The notes: generated by a model from the sequence alone, not told the origin. A stretch of DNA of 13,375 nt from an uncultured Bacteroides sp. (GCA_958453305.1 CAUDXH010000034.1:1-13375), one strand, 5' to 3'; positions 1 through 6,814 are shown, counted from the stretch's first letter. Made by a program: numbers and translations.

Positions 1-53
1 GTGAATCCACTGGTGTTTGAGACCAGCGCGTCTACCGATTCCGCCATCTGGGC
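1..53 (-). tRNA. tRNA-Leu (CAA anticodon), partial at left edge
   Basis: Read on the minus strand, the sequence starts with acceptor arm GCCCAGA at 53, then TGGC and a D-loop of leucine type (AATCGGTAGACGC). The anticodon stem CTGGT/ACCAG encloses the loop CTCAAAC, giving anticodon CAA, which reads UUG leucine codons. The variable arm begins at GGATTCAC and is cut off by the window edge, so the T arm and 3' acceptor strand are not visible. The long D-loop and the start of an extended variable arm agree with a class II tRNA. A good Bacteroides-type promoter lies immediately upstream. Confidence 0.93.
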
Positions 54-72
54 ATTTGTCTTATTTGCGGTG

Positions 73-103
73 CAAAGATATACACTTTTCCGGAATCTGC
101 AAA
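73..103 (-). promoter_or_regulatory. Promoter of tRNA-Leu (Bacteroides sigma-70 type)
   Basis: On the minus strand a -33 TTTG (103 to 100) is followed after 19 bases by TATCTTTG (80 to 73), an exact match to the Bacteroides -7 consensus TAnnTTTG with normal spacing. Transcription would begin near 66, about a dozen bases before the mature tRNA 5' end at 53. This is the best-matching housekeeping promoter in the window. Confidence 0.85.
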
Positions 104-147
104 ATTTAAACCCACTTTTTTATTTATTTCTTATCAATCGAGCAGAA

Positions 148-864
148 TCAAGCCAAAGAAAGCCTCGCCAAATAAGCATAATTCTCTCCTTCTTCTATCT
201 TTTCAGCCTTGAATCCATACTGCGCTGCATAGAATGCCAATGTCTCAAAGTCAATATACAGCCAGTCAAAGGGTTCTCCCTTTATCTGCTTATACTGCAT
301 ACGGAAATCAATTTCTCCGTAATAATCACCCGCCAAATCAATCAGGTAACTTCCGTCTTCATCCTCAAACAGATATTTCAAGTCAGAGGAATCCATCAAA
401 ATACACCCTCCGGGATTCAACAACAATTTCATTCGTTGAAAAAAATTGCCTATATGCTCCAGCCTTCCTATAATTCCCGAACCATTCATCAGCATCAGAA
501 TCGTATCAAACCGTTCACAGAAACAAGGGTCAAACAAATCTTGCAGACGAGCATTCAGTCCACGTTCTTGCATGGTTTTTACTGCCAGTGGAGAAATATC
601 AATAGCCAATGCCTCTTTTCCCATTTCATGTAAAGCCATCGAATGACATCCGCTTCCGCCACCAACATCTAATATACGGCCTTGAGCCAGCTGCAATGCA
701 GTCTGCTCCGCAGAAGGCATTTCTTCATACACACGAAAAAGAGTTTCAACCGGAATTTCATCTTCATCAAACTGAGAAGAAAAAACACGCAGTCTTCCGG
801 CTTTTCCAAAACGGAAATAATCATAGATGGCGGCTCCCATCGGATCTTTGTTGTCTGCTATCAT
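148..864 (-). CDS. Class I SAM-dependent methyltransferase, substrate unknown
   Basis: A 238-residue cytoplasmic protein with a Rossmann-type methyltransferase core. Motif I is ILDVGGGSGCHS at residues 64-75 (SAM-binding glycine loop). The acidic post-I strand is AIDIS at 87-91, motif IV-like FDTILMLMNGSG is at about 119-130, and LLLNPGGCILMDSSD at 147-161 is the usual strand-turn before the last part of the fold. Residues 1-55 form an N-terminal extension that could help choose substrate. The ATG at 864 is supported by GGAGAG about 5 bases upstream. It is transcribed divergently from argR and away from the arginine operon, so the context does not reveal its substrate. The family call is firm; small-molecule versus protein or RNA substrate cannot be decided. 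Confidence 0.88.
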   Translation of the reverse strand: MIADNKDPMGAAIYDYFRFGKAGRLRVFSSQFDEDEIPVETLFRVYEEMPSAEQTALQLAQGRILDVGGGSGCHSMALHEMGKEALAIDISPLAVKTMQERGLNARLQDLFDPCFCERFDTILMLMNGSGIIGRLEHIGNFFQRMKLLLNPGGCILMDSSDLKYLFEDEDGSYLIDLAGDYYGEIDFRMQYKQIKGEPFDWLYIDFETLAFYAAQYGFKAEKIEEGENYAYLARLSLA

Positions 865-891
865 ATCTGCTCTCCTTTATTATTATGAGGG

Positions 892-899
892 CAAATGTA
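892..899 (-). promoter_or_regulatory. -7 element of the methyltransferase promoter
   Basis: Minus-strand TACATTTG matches TAnnTTTG, about 28 bases upstream of the ATG at 864. No TTTG is found at the -33 distance; the upstream DNA is A/T-rich and holds the palindrome at 903-920, which would lie in the -15 to -32 area and could therefore control this promoter. Confidence 0.6.
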
Positions 900-902
900 A
901 GC

Positions 903-920
903 AATAAATGTTTATTTATT
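903..920. promoter_or_regulatory. ARG-box-like 18-bp palindrome
   Basis: AATAAATGTTTATTTATT consists of 7-base arms AATAAAT and ATTTATT around a 4-base centre. It has the length and geometry of the ArgR operator known from Escherichia coli (arms AATGAAT and ATTCATT). It differs in the arms only by a symmetrical G to A and C to T change. That G/C pair is normally important for ArgR contact, so identity as an ArgR site is inferred, not shown. It lies between the divergent methyltransferase and argR promoters. Confidence 0.4.
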
Positions 921-965
921 CGTTCTTTTTACATTCTTTTAGAATATACGGATAAAAATATTTGT

Positions 966-987
966 TTTTATGCATAAAATTCAAAAT
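966..987 (+). promoter_or_regulatory. Candidate ArgR operator in the argR promoter
   Basis: The stretch contains the perfect 14-base palindrome TTTTATGCATAAAA (966-979). From 969 it reads TATGCATAAAATTCAAAA, which resembles the Bacillus-type ARG box CATGAATAAAAATTCAAG with one base deleted. It ends 7 bases before the -7 element at 995, so a bound repressor would block the -33 region. ArgR autoregulation is common in the family; here it is an inference from position and sequence. Confidence 0.4.
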
Positions 988-994
988 ATAACTG

Positions 995-1002
995 TAAATT
1001 TG
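995..1002 (+). promoter_or_regulatory. -7 element of the argR operon promoter
   Basis: TAAATTTG matches the Bacteroides -7 consensus TAnnTTTG, 24 bases before the ATG at 1027. The predicted transcript start, about 1008-1010, gives a short leader of roughly 17 to 20 bases. No TTTG is present at the -33 position, which is consistent with a regulated promoter. Confidence 0.65.
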
Positions 1003-1026
1003 CAGTCAATAAAGAATAATTATACA

Positions 1027-1506
1027 ATGAAGAACAAGAATAACAGACTTGATTCCATTAAAATGATTATCTCAAGCAAAGAGATAGGAAGCCAGGATGA
1101 ACTTTTACAGGAGCTTTCGAAGGAGGGATTTCAGTTAACACAGGCCACATTATCACGCGACTTAAAGCAACTCAAGGTAGCTAAGGCCGCCAGTATGAAC
1201 GGAAATTATGTTTATGTACTGCCTAATAACACCATGTATAAACGAATGACCGACCCGCAAAGTGCCAGTGAAATGTTACGCCATAACGGATTCATCTCCA
1301 TTGAATTTTCAGGAAACATAGCGGTCATCAAAACCCGCCCCGGCTATGCCAGCAGTCTGGCTTACGATATTGACATGCATAACTTTCATGAAATTATCGG
1401 TACTATCGCCGGCGATGATACCCTCATGCTGATTGTCCGTGAAGGATGCTCACACGAGAGTGTCAAACATTCGCTTTCTCAAATTATTCCAAATATAAAC
1501 TTCTAA
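1027..1506 (+). CDS. argR: Arginine repressor/activator ArgR
   Basis: A 159-residue protein, the normal ArgR length (about 150-160). The N-terminal winged helix-turn-helix includes SQDELLQEL (22-30) and the signature recognition segment ATLSRDLKQL (40-49). The C-terminal oligomerisation domain carries GTIAGDDT (125-132), whose paired aspartates bind arginine in characterised ArgR hexamers. The frame is open back to an ATG at 970, but the -7 element at 995-1002 would place transcription start downstream of it, and 1027 gives the usual length, so 1027 is chosen. It is the first gene of the arginine operon, 18 bases before the GNAT gene. It most likely senses arginine and controls this operon, including itself, through the palindromes upstream. 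Confidence 0.95.
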   Translation: MKNKNNRLDSIKMIISSKEIGSQDELLQELSKEGFQLTQATLSRDLKQLKVAKAASMNGNYVYVLPNNTMYKRMTDPQSASEMLRHNGFISIEFSGNIAVIKTRPGYASSLAYDIDMHNFHEIIGTIAGDDTLMLIVREGCSHESVKHSLSQIIPNINF

Positions 1507-1524
1507 AACAATACACATAAAGAA

Positions 1525-2094
1525 ATGGATACTACTAAACAAATTGATGTTATGGTAGCCGACGCCTCACACGAGGTTTACGTTGACACAATATTAACCA
1601 CCATCAGAGAAGCTGCAAAAGTTCGCGGAACAGGTATCGCCGAACGTACACATGAATATGTAGCTACAAAAATGAAAGAAGGAAAGGCTATTATTGCATT
1701 ATGCGGCGATGATTTTGCCGGGTTTACTTATATCGAATCTTGGGGGAACAAGCAGTATGTGGCTACTTCCGGACTAATTGTCCATCCTAAATACAGAGGA
1801 TGCGGACTGGCTAAACGCATCAAGCACGCTTCATTTACTTTGGCACGCCTGCGCTGGCCTAAAGCTAAGATATTCAGTCTGACCTCGGGGGCAGCTGTCA
1901 TGAAAATGAATACCGAACTGGGATACGTTCCGGTTACATTCAATGAACTGACTGACGATGAATCGTTCTGGAAAGGATGTGAAGGATGTATCAACCATGA
2001 AATTCTCATGACGAAAAAACGCAAATTCTGTATCTGCACTGCCATGCTTTACGATCCGGCACTGCATACAGATGATAAAATAAATAATTTCTAA
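1525..2094 (+). CDS. GNAT acyltransferase, probable N-acyl(succinyl)glutamate synthase
   Basis: A 189-residue GNAT protein. Motif A, the CoA pyrophosphate loop, is VHPKYRGCGLAKRI at residues 86-99, preceded by the beta strand VATSGLI (79-85). The C-terminal part has an unusual cysteine set: C152xxC155 and C169xC171. It lies between argR and argG in the arginine operon, where a glutamate N-acyltransferase is the one step lacking among argB, argC and argD. Bacteroides fragilis is known to use N-succinylated arginine intermediates. I also recall, without being able to check, that the homologue at the same place in B. thetaiotaomicron was proposed from mutant fitness data to be N-succinylglutamate synthase. 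GNAT membership is seen directly; the glutamate substrate and succinyl-CoA donor are inferred. It is much shorter than classical ArgA and lacks its kinase-like domain. Confidence 0.85.
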   Translation: MDTTKQIDVMVADASHEVYVDTILTTIREAAKVRGTGIAERTHEYVATKMKEGKAIIALCGDDFAGFTYIESWGNKQYVATSGLIVHPKYRGCGLAKRIKHASFTLARLRWPKAKIFSLTSGAAVMKMNTELGYVPVTFNELTDDESFWKGCEGCINHEILMTKKRKFCICTAMLYDPALHTDDKINNF

Positions 2095-2121
2095 CAGAAA
2101 ACTTACTCAGCTAATAAAAAG

Positions 2122-2141
2122 AACCGGCTTATCAGCCTGTT
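2122..2141 (+). other. Small hairpin in the GNAT-argG gap
   Basis: AACCGGCT and AGCCTGTT pair over 7 of 8 positions around the loop TATC, in the 67-base space before argG, the widest gap within the operon. No U-run follows, so it is not a clear terminator. It could modulate mRNA stability or partial read-through between the GNAT gene and argG, or have no role. Confidence 0.3.
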
Positions 2142-2161
2142 TCTCTAAAAGATATACGAAT

Positions 2162-3370
2162 ATGGAAGAAAAGAAGAAAGTTGTCGTTGCGTTCAGCGGC
2201 GGTTTGGATACCTCATTTACCGTGATGTATCTGGCAAAAGAAAAAGGTTATGAAGTATATGCCGCCTGTGCAAATACCGGCGGATTCAGCCCCGAACAGT
2301 TAAAGCAAAATGAAGAAAATGCGTATAAACTGGGAGCTGTGAAATACATTACCTTGGACGTAACGCAGGAATACTACGAAAAGAGCCTGAAATACATGGT
2401 GTTTGGTAATGTATTGCGTAACGGAACCTACCCTATTTCTGTAAGCTCTGAACGAATCTTCCAGGCATTGGCCATCGCACGCTATGCCAACGAAATCGGT
2501 GCACACGCCATTGCGCACGGCTCAACAGGTGCCGGAAATGACCAGGTGCGCTTTGACATGACTTTCCTTGTTATGGCTCCGGGAGTGGAAATCATCACAT
2601 TGACCCGTGACATGGCATTGAGCCGCGACTATGAAATCAATTACTTAAAAGAACACGGTTTTGAAGCTGATTTCACTAAATTGAAATACTCATACAATGT
2701 GGGTATTTGGGGTACTTCTATCTGCGGAGGAGAAATCTTGGATTCCACTCAGGGCCTTCCGGAAAGTGCTTACTTGAAGCAAGTCACCAAAACAGGCTGT
2801 GAGCAGTTAAAGCTGGAATTCAAGAAGGGAGAACTATATGCTGTCAACGGAGAGGTTTTCGATGATAAAATCAAAGCCATCCAGAAAGTAGAAGAAATCG
2901 GTGCAGCTTATGGTATCGGACGCGATATGCACGTAGGTGACACCATTATCGGTATCAAAGGACGTGTAGGTTTTGAAGCTGCTGCCCCGATGCTGATTAT
3001 CGGCGCACATAAGTTCTTGGAAAAATATACATTGAGCAAATGGCAGCAGTACTGGAAAGATCAGGTTGCCAACTGGTATGGTATGTTCCTTCATGAAAGC
3101 CAGTACTTAGAGCCTGTAATGCGCGACATTGAAGCCATGCTTCAGGAGTCGCAGCGCAACGTGAACGGTACAGCTATTCTGGAACTTCGCCCCTACTCTT
3201 TTGCTACCGTAGGTGTTGATTCTGAAGACGACTTGGTGAAAAATAAATTCGGTGAATACGGAGAAATGCAGAAAGGATGGACGGCAGAGGATGCAAAAGG
3301 CTTCATCAAAGTGCTTTCTACCCCGCTCCGTGCTTATTATGCCAACCATAAAGACGAGGAAAACGTATGA
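2162..3370 (+). CDS. argG: Argininosuccinate synthase
   Basis: A 402-residue cytoplasmic enzyme joining citrulline and aspartate with ATP to give argininosuccinate, the penultimate step of arginine synthesis. The N-type ATP pyrophosphatase loop AFSGGLDTS is at residues 10-18. The second signature HGSTGAGNDQVRFD at 119-132 is the conserved nucleotide and citrulline/aspartate region. Length is typical (about 400). There is no recognisable Shine-Dalgarno sequence before the ATG, as is common in Bacteroidetes. Its stop overlaps the argC start (ATGA), so the two are likely translationally coupled. Citrulline must be supplied by a carbamoyltransferase and deacylase encoded elsewhere. Confidence 0.97.
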   Translation: MEEKKKVVVAFSGGLDTSFTVMYLAKEKGYEVYAACANTGGFSPEQLKQNEENAYKLGAVKYITLDVTQEYYEKSLKYMVFGNVLRNGTYPISVSSERIFQALAIARYANEIGAHAIAHGSTGAGNDQVRFDMTFLVMAPGVEIITLTRDMALSRDYEINYLKEHGFEADFTKLKYSYNVGIWGTSICGGEILDSTQGLPESAYLKQVTKTGCEQLKLEFKKGELYAVNGEVFDDKIKAIQKVEEIGAAYGIGRDMHVGDTIIGIKGRVGFEAAAPMLIIGAHKFLEKYTLSKWQQYWKDQVANWYGMFLHESQYLEPVMRDIEAMLQESQRNVNGTAILELRPYSFATVGVDSEDDLVKNKFGEYGEMQKGWTAEDAKGFIKVLSTPLRAYYANHKDEENV

Positions 3371-4335
3371 TAAAAGTAGGAATTATTGGAGGAGCAGGAT
3401 ATACCGCAGGCGAACTCATCCGCCTGCTTTTGAATCACCCGGATGTAGATATCAAGTTTATCAACAGTTCAAGCAATGCCGGAAATAAAATCACCGACGT
3501 GCATGAAGGGCTGTATGGTGAAACTGAACTGGTGTTTACAGATGAGCTGCCTCTCGACTCTATTGATGTATTGTTCTTCTGTACCGCACACGGGGATACT
3601 AAAAAGTTCATGGACAGCCACAACATCCCGGAAGACTTGAAAATCATAGACCTTTCGATGGATTACCGCATCAAAAGTGGCGAACATGACTTTGTATATG
3701 GACTTCCGGAGTTAAACCGCCGTACCATCTGCAAGAGCAAGCATGTGGCTAATCCGGGTTGTTTTGCCACTTGCATTCAGTTAGGGTTACTACCTTTGGC
3801 CAAACACCTGATGCTGAACGGAGACGTAATGGTGAATGCCATTACCGGAAGCACCGGAGCTGGAGTTAAACCGGGGGCTACAACCCATTTCAGCTGGCGT
3901 AACAACAACATGAGCGTATATAAGCCATTTTCTCACCAGCATGTTCCCGAAATCAAACAGTCGCTAAAGCAACTTCAGAGCAGCTTTAATGCAGAAATTG
4001 ATTTCATTCCCTACCGAGGCGACTTCGCCCGCGGTATCTTTGCCACTTTAGTTGTCAAGACAAAGGTAGAATTGGAAGAAATCGTCAAAATGTATAAAGA
4101 ATTTTATGCTGAAGATTCTTTTACTCACATCGTGGAAAAGAATATCGACTTGAAGCAAGTGGTCAATACAAACAAATGCTTGATTCATCTGGAAAAACAC
4201 GGTGACAAACTGCTGATTGTTTCATGTATCGACAATTTGCTGAAAGGGGCAAGCGGACAGGCAGTACATAACATGAACCTCATGTTTAACTTGGAGGAAA
4301 CGGTAGGCCTGATGCTGAAACCATCTGCGTTCTAA
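3367..4335 (+). CDS. argC: N-acetyl(succinyl)-gamma-glutamyl-phosphate reductase
   Basis: A 322-residue NADPH-dependent dehydrogenase that reduces the N-acylglutamyl phosphate made by ArgB to the semialdehyde. The N-terminal Rossmann loop GGAGYTAGELIRLL is at residues 8-21. The active-site cysteine is C132 in NPGCFAT (129-135). GSTGAGVKPG (161-170) and the histidine segment FSHQHVPEI (188-196) also fit the family. The ATG overlaps the argG stop by four bases, and GAGGA lies just upstream inside argG. In a Bacteroides background the acyl group is probably succinyl rather than acetyl; the sequence does not prove this. Confidence 0.96.
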   Translation: MIKVGIIGGAGYTAGELIRLLLNHPDVDIKFINSSSNAGNKITDVHEGLYGETELVFTDELPLDSIDVLFFCTAHGDTKKFMDSHNIPEDLKIIDLSMDYRIKSGEHDFVYGLPELNRRTICKSKHVANPGCFATCIQLGLLPLAKHLMLNGDVMVNAITGSTGAGVKPGATTHFSWRNNNMSVYKPFSHQHVPEIKQSLKQLQSSFNAEIDFIPYRGDFARGIFATLVVKTKVELEEIVKMYKEFYAEDSFTHIVEKNIDLKQVVNTNKCLIHLEKHGDKLLIVSCIDNLLKGASGQAVHNMNLMFNLEETVGLMLKPSAF

Positions 4336-4361
4336 CTAAAGTTTTATTCACTTCAAATTCT

Positions 4362-5486
4362 ATGAAACTATTCGATGTATATCCTCTGTTCGATGTAAAC
4401 ATCGTACGAGGCAAAGGTTGCCATGTATGGGATGATAAAGGACAAGAATATCTTGACCTTTATGGAGGACATGCCGTTATCTCTATCGGACATGCTCACC
4501 CGCATTATGTGGAAGCCATCAGCAAACAAGTGGCTACCCTTGGATTTTATTCAAACTCTGTAATCAATAAATTACAGCAAGAAGTAGCCGACCGCCTGGG
4601 GGCTATCTCCGGGTATGATGATTACCAGCTGTTCCTCATCAACTCTGGAGCTGAAGCCAATGAAAACGCAATGAAACTGGCGTCTTTCTACAATGGACGT
4701 ACACGGATCATCTCATTTGCCAAAGCTTTTCACGGACGTACTTCACTGGCTGTGGAAGTAACAAATAATCCTAAAATCATTGCTCCTATCAATGATAACG
4801 GACATGTAACCTATCTTCCTTTAAATGATACCGAAGCCATGAAGGCTGAGATTGCTAAAGGGGATGTGTGTGCAGTCATCATCGAAGGAATACAGGGTGT
4901 AGGAGGGATTCAGTTACCCGACACTGAGTTTATGCAGGCTTTGCAAAAAGCATGTAAAGAAACAAATACGGTGCTGATTCTTGATGAAATCCAGTCGGGC
5001 TACGGACGCAGCGGTAAGTTCTTTGCCCATCAGTATAACGGCATACGTCCGGACATCATTACGGTTGCTAAAGGAATCGGTAACGGATTCCCTATGGCCG
5101 GAGTGCTAATCAGTCCTAAATTCACACCCGTTTACGGGCAGCTAGGAACCACCTTCGGCGGGAATCATTTGGCCTGTTCCGCTGCAATCGCCGTACTCGA
5201 TATTATGAAGAAAGAAAGACTGGTAGATAATGCAGCTAAAGTTGGAGCGCATTTATCTGAAGAACTGAAAAAGTTTAAAGGAATCAAAGAAGTACGTGGA
5301 CGTGGACTGATGATTGGAATGGAATTTGAACAGCCAATCAAAGAAATCCGCCAGCGCCTGTTATTCGAACAAAAGGTATTCACAGGAGTAAGCGGGACCA
5401 ATGTAATCCGTCTGCTTCCCCCACTCTGCCTCAGCATGACCGAAGCAGATGACTTTTTAACTCGCTTGCATAAAGTTCTGAAATAA
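4362..5486 (+). CDS. argD: N-acetyl(succinyl)ornithine aminotransferase
   Basis: A 374-residue class III PLP aminotransferase that converts the N-acylglutamate semialdehyde to N-acylornithine with glutamate as amino donor. Visible motifs are NSGAEANE (94-101), FHGRTSLA (123-130), LDEIQSGYGRSGKF (207-220, with D208 contacting the PLP ring nitrogen) and the Schiff-base lysine K237 in AKGIGNG. The sequence is complete but somewhat shorter than many ArgD proteins (about 400), mainly at the N-terminus. It follows argC by 26 bases and is the last gene of the operon; a strong hairpin follows. Operon position favours the arginine role over ornithine or 4-aminobutyrate aminotransferase. Confidence 0.95.
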   Translation: MKLFDVYPLFDVNIVRGKGCHVWDDKGQEYLDLYGGHAVISIGHAHPHYVEAISKQVATLGFYSNSVINKLQQEVADRLGAISGYDDYQLFLINSGAEANENAMKLASFYNGRTRIISFAKAFHGRTSLAVEVTNNPKIIAPINDNGHVTYLPLNDTEAMKAEIAKGDVCAVIIEGIQGVGGIQLPDTEFMQALQKACKETNTVLILDEIQSGYGRSGKFFAHQYNGIRPDIITVAKGIGNGFPMAGVLISPKFTPVYGQLGTTFGGNHLACSAAIAVLDIMKKERLVDNAAKVGAHLSEELKKFKGIKEVRGRGLMIGMEFEQPIKEIRQRLLFEQKVFTGVSGTNVIRLLPPLCLSMTEADDFLTRLHKVLK

Positions 5487-5512
5487 GCACCGATTCTTAT
5501 AAACTTTAATAC

Positions 5513-5557
5513 TGTGCCCGTGATTTGGAGGAGAAAAGCCACCGAGTCACGGGCACA
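5513..5557 (+). terminator. Hairpin after argD, probable operon terminator
   Basis: TGTGCCCGTGA (5513-5523) pairs perfectly with TCACGGGCACA (5547-5557), an 11-bp G/C-rich stem starting 27 bases after the argD stop. The 23-base loop could pair further (TGG with CCA) and contains GGAGGAG. The following bases, AATTCTTC, are a poor U-tract, so it may act as an mRNA 3'-end stabiliser as much as an intrinsic terminator. Confidence 0.6.
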
Positions 5558-5566
5558 AATTCTTCA

Positions 5567-5666
5567 GGTCGTTCTAAAGGAAATGCCTAAGTATCCGATG
5601 CAAAACGCTTAGACATTTTCATATCACACCGGAGAAATCTACCAGCCTGCGATATTTGTAACGACC
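5567..5666 (+). other. Possible structured RNA (three-way junction)
   Basis: Three sets of complementary arms are nested compatibly. GGTCGTT (5567-5573) pairs with AACGACC (5660-5666) as a closing helix. Inside it, AAATGCCTAAG (5581-5591) pairs with CTTAGACATTT (5608-5618) over 10 of 11 positions, and ATATC (5621-5625) pairs with GATAT (5651-5655). This would fold as a three-way junction in the 3' untranslated region of the arginine operon. No promoter of its own is visible. The shorter arms could arise by chance. Confidence 0.25.
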
Positions 5667-5694
5667 AAACAGAAACTTTAGCATGATACAAAGC

Positions 5695-5729
5695 AAGAAG
5701 GGCTACTGCCTCACGCAGTAACCCTTCTT
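5695..5729. terminator. Bidirectional terminator hairpin between convergent operons
   Basis: AAGAAGGG (5695-5702) pairs with CCCTTCTT (5722-5729) and TACTGC (5704-5709) pairs with GCAGTA (5715-5720), separated by one C/A mismatch. This gives a 14-bp stem with the 5-base loop CTCAC. The A/T-rich flanks give partial U-runs on both sides (CTTCTTTAG on plus, CTTCTTGCTTTG on minus). It probably ends leftward transcription of the sigma/anti-sigma pair as well as any rightward read-through from argD. Confidence 0.75.
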
Positions 5730-5838
5730 TAGTATTAAGTTAGTAATATTTAATTTGAGAGAATTGAAACTTCACAGCCTCACATATTCTGTTCTAAGAT
5801 AAGTACTAACTATATATATAAAAGCAAATGAAAATGTT

Positions 5839-6315
5839 CTATCTCTTAGCTTCTCTTTCCCTTTCTGCATTAACAGGTACATTTTTCAGAGAGGCTTTTA
5901 TGGTATCGGCTTCATAAGCCACCTGCGGATCAACAGAACGACGTTCAAACTGATCGTATACATAGACGATACCTCCTTCGGAATCTGCCAGCGAGTGCTT
6001 CACCACTCCACCCAATGTAAATATCAGCAAGAGCATGGCTGCTGCCTTAAACAAGGGTATGAAGCGTGTACGAACGGTTAAACGACGTGCCTTTACCACC
6101 GGACGCTCAATCTGCCTCAAAATGCGTTCATCGAAGTTCTCTCCCAAACCCTCCATGCTTTCCATATCCTCAAAAGCAAATAAGGACTTATAGCGGAACA
6201 AATGAGCCGGGAGTTCTTTCTGACGGAAGAAAGCCCGCAGAATCTGCTCTTCCTCAACAGAGGTTTTGCAGTTCCAATAGCGTTCCAAGAGTTGTTCGAT
6301 GTACTTATAATCCAT
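5839..6315 (-). CDS. Probable anti-sigma factor, single-pass membrane protein
   Basis: A 158-residue protein with an acidic, helical N-terminal part (about 1-70), a basic stretch before the membrane (K75, R77, R78, R82, R84), one hydrophobic segment at about 85-105, and a C-terminal part of about 50 residues on the other side. This architecture, and an 11-base overlap with the upstream ECF sigma gene, make it a likely anti-sigma factor: the N-terminal domain would hold the sigma factor in the cytoplasm. It has no HxxxCxxC zinc anti-sigma motif (the only cysteine is C16), so it is not a classical ZAS protein. Similar short proteins beside ECF genes are widespread in Bacteroides and often labelled hypothetical. 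No Shine-Dalgarno sequence is visible, so coupling to the sigma gene is likely. The signal sensed is unknown. Confidence 0.6.
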   Translation of the reverse strand: MDYKYIEQLLERYWNCKTSVEEEQILRAFFRQKELPAHLFRYKSLFAFEDMESMEGLGENFDERILRQIERPVVKARRLTVRTRFIPLFKAAAMLLLIFTLGGVVKHSLADSEGGIVYVYDQFERRSVDPQVAYEADTIKASLKNVPVNAEREREAKR

Positions 6316-6814
6316 ATTTATCTATTTCACTATATTGTAATCTGATACGCTGACGTGTCCTGAAAAGATTAATCTTCACTTGCTCTTCTGTCAAAGACAT
6401 GATGCCAGCTATCTCTTTATAACTTTTTCCTTCTATATCGCGAAGCTGCAAGATGGTGCGCTGCTTTTCCGGAAGCTGATCGACCAGCCGATGAATCAGA
6501 TGAATTTGCTCATTCTGCTCCATCTGATAATCTGGGGTCATCATATCCGGCAGTTCTTGGGTTTCCGGTGTAAGCTCCAGGTTTCTGCTTTCTGCTTTCC
6601 GGCTGCGGTCTATTGCCAAATTTCGTGCTATTGACATACAATAGGCCTCAACTGATTCCAGACCAACCCATTCTTCACGCTTACTCCATACGCGTATCAG
6701 TGTATCCTGCACAACATCTTCCGCCTCGGCACGATTCAACGTAATACGGAGCGCAAGCCTGAACAGCTTGTCTTTTAAAGGAAGTATATCATCACGAAAA
6801 CTGATATTTTGCAT
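6305..6814 (-). CDS. ECF (group 4) sigma-70 family factor
   Basis: A 169-residue protein with only sigma regions 2 and 4. Region 2 spans about 13-76 and includes AEDVVQDTLIRVW (31-43), the usual core-binding and -10 recognition segment. Region 4 spans about 104-156, with LPEKQRTILQLRDIEG (114-129) and the helix-turn-helix SYKEIAGIMSLTEEQVKINL (131-150). The lengths and the missing regions 1.1 and 3 are standard for ECF factors. The gene overlaps the anti-sigma gene by 11 bases. The ATG at 6814 follows, after a 15-base space, a sequence that looks like an ECF-type promoter, so autoregulation is likely. No target gene other than itself can be named from the window. Confidence 0.93.
   Translation of the reverse strand: MQNISFRDDILPLKDKLFRLALRITLNRAEAEDVVQDTLIRVWSKREEWVGLESVEAYCMSIARNLAIDRSRKAESRNLELTPETQELPDMMTPDYQMEQNEQIHLIHRLVDQLPEKQRTILQLRDIEGKSYKEIAGIMSLTEEQVKINLFRTRQRIRLQYSEIDKYGL

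Larger units (their letters stand above)
5487..5838. other. Gene-free convergent gap rich in inverted repeats
   Basis: These 352 bases lie between the converging argD and anti-sigma genes and contain no convincing reading frame and no TAnnTTTG promoter on either strand. They hold two long hairpins (5513-5557 and 5695-5729), with a third set of inverted repeats between them (5567-5666). The last 100 bases are A/T-rich, with a short run of TA repeats near 5812-5820. Confidence 0.6.

Noticed and set aside
1..633. A 210-codon plus-strand open frame from the left edge
   Set aside because: It runs antisense to the tRNA-Leu gene, its promoter and most of the well-supported methyltransferase, and its translation has no recognisable domain.
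970..1026. A 19-residue N-terminal extension of ArgR starting at 970
   Set aside because: The -7 element at 995-1002 would put transcription start after 970, and the extension makes the protein longer than the family norm. The 970 ATG is also part of the palindrome TTTTATGCATAAAA.
5165..5542. Minus-strand open frame over the end of argD and its downstream hairpin
   Set aside because: It is antisense to conserved argD sequence, and its own coding would include the terminator stem.
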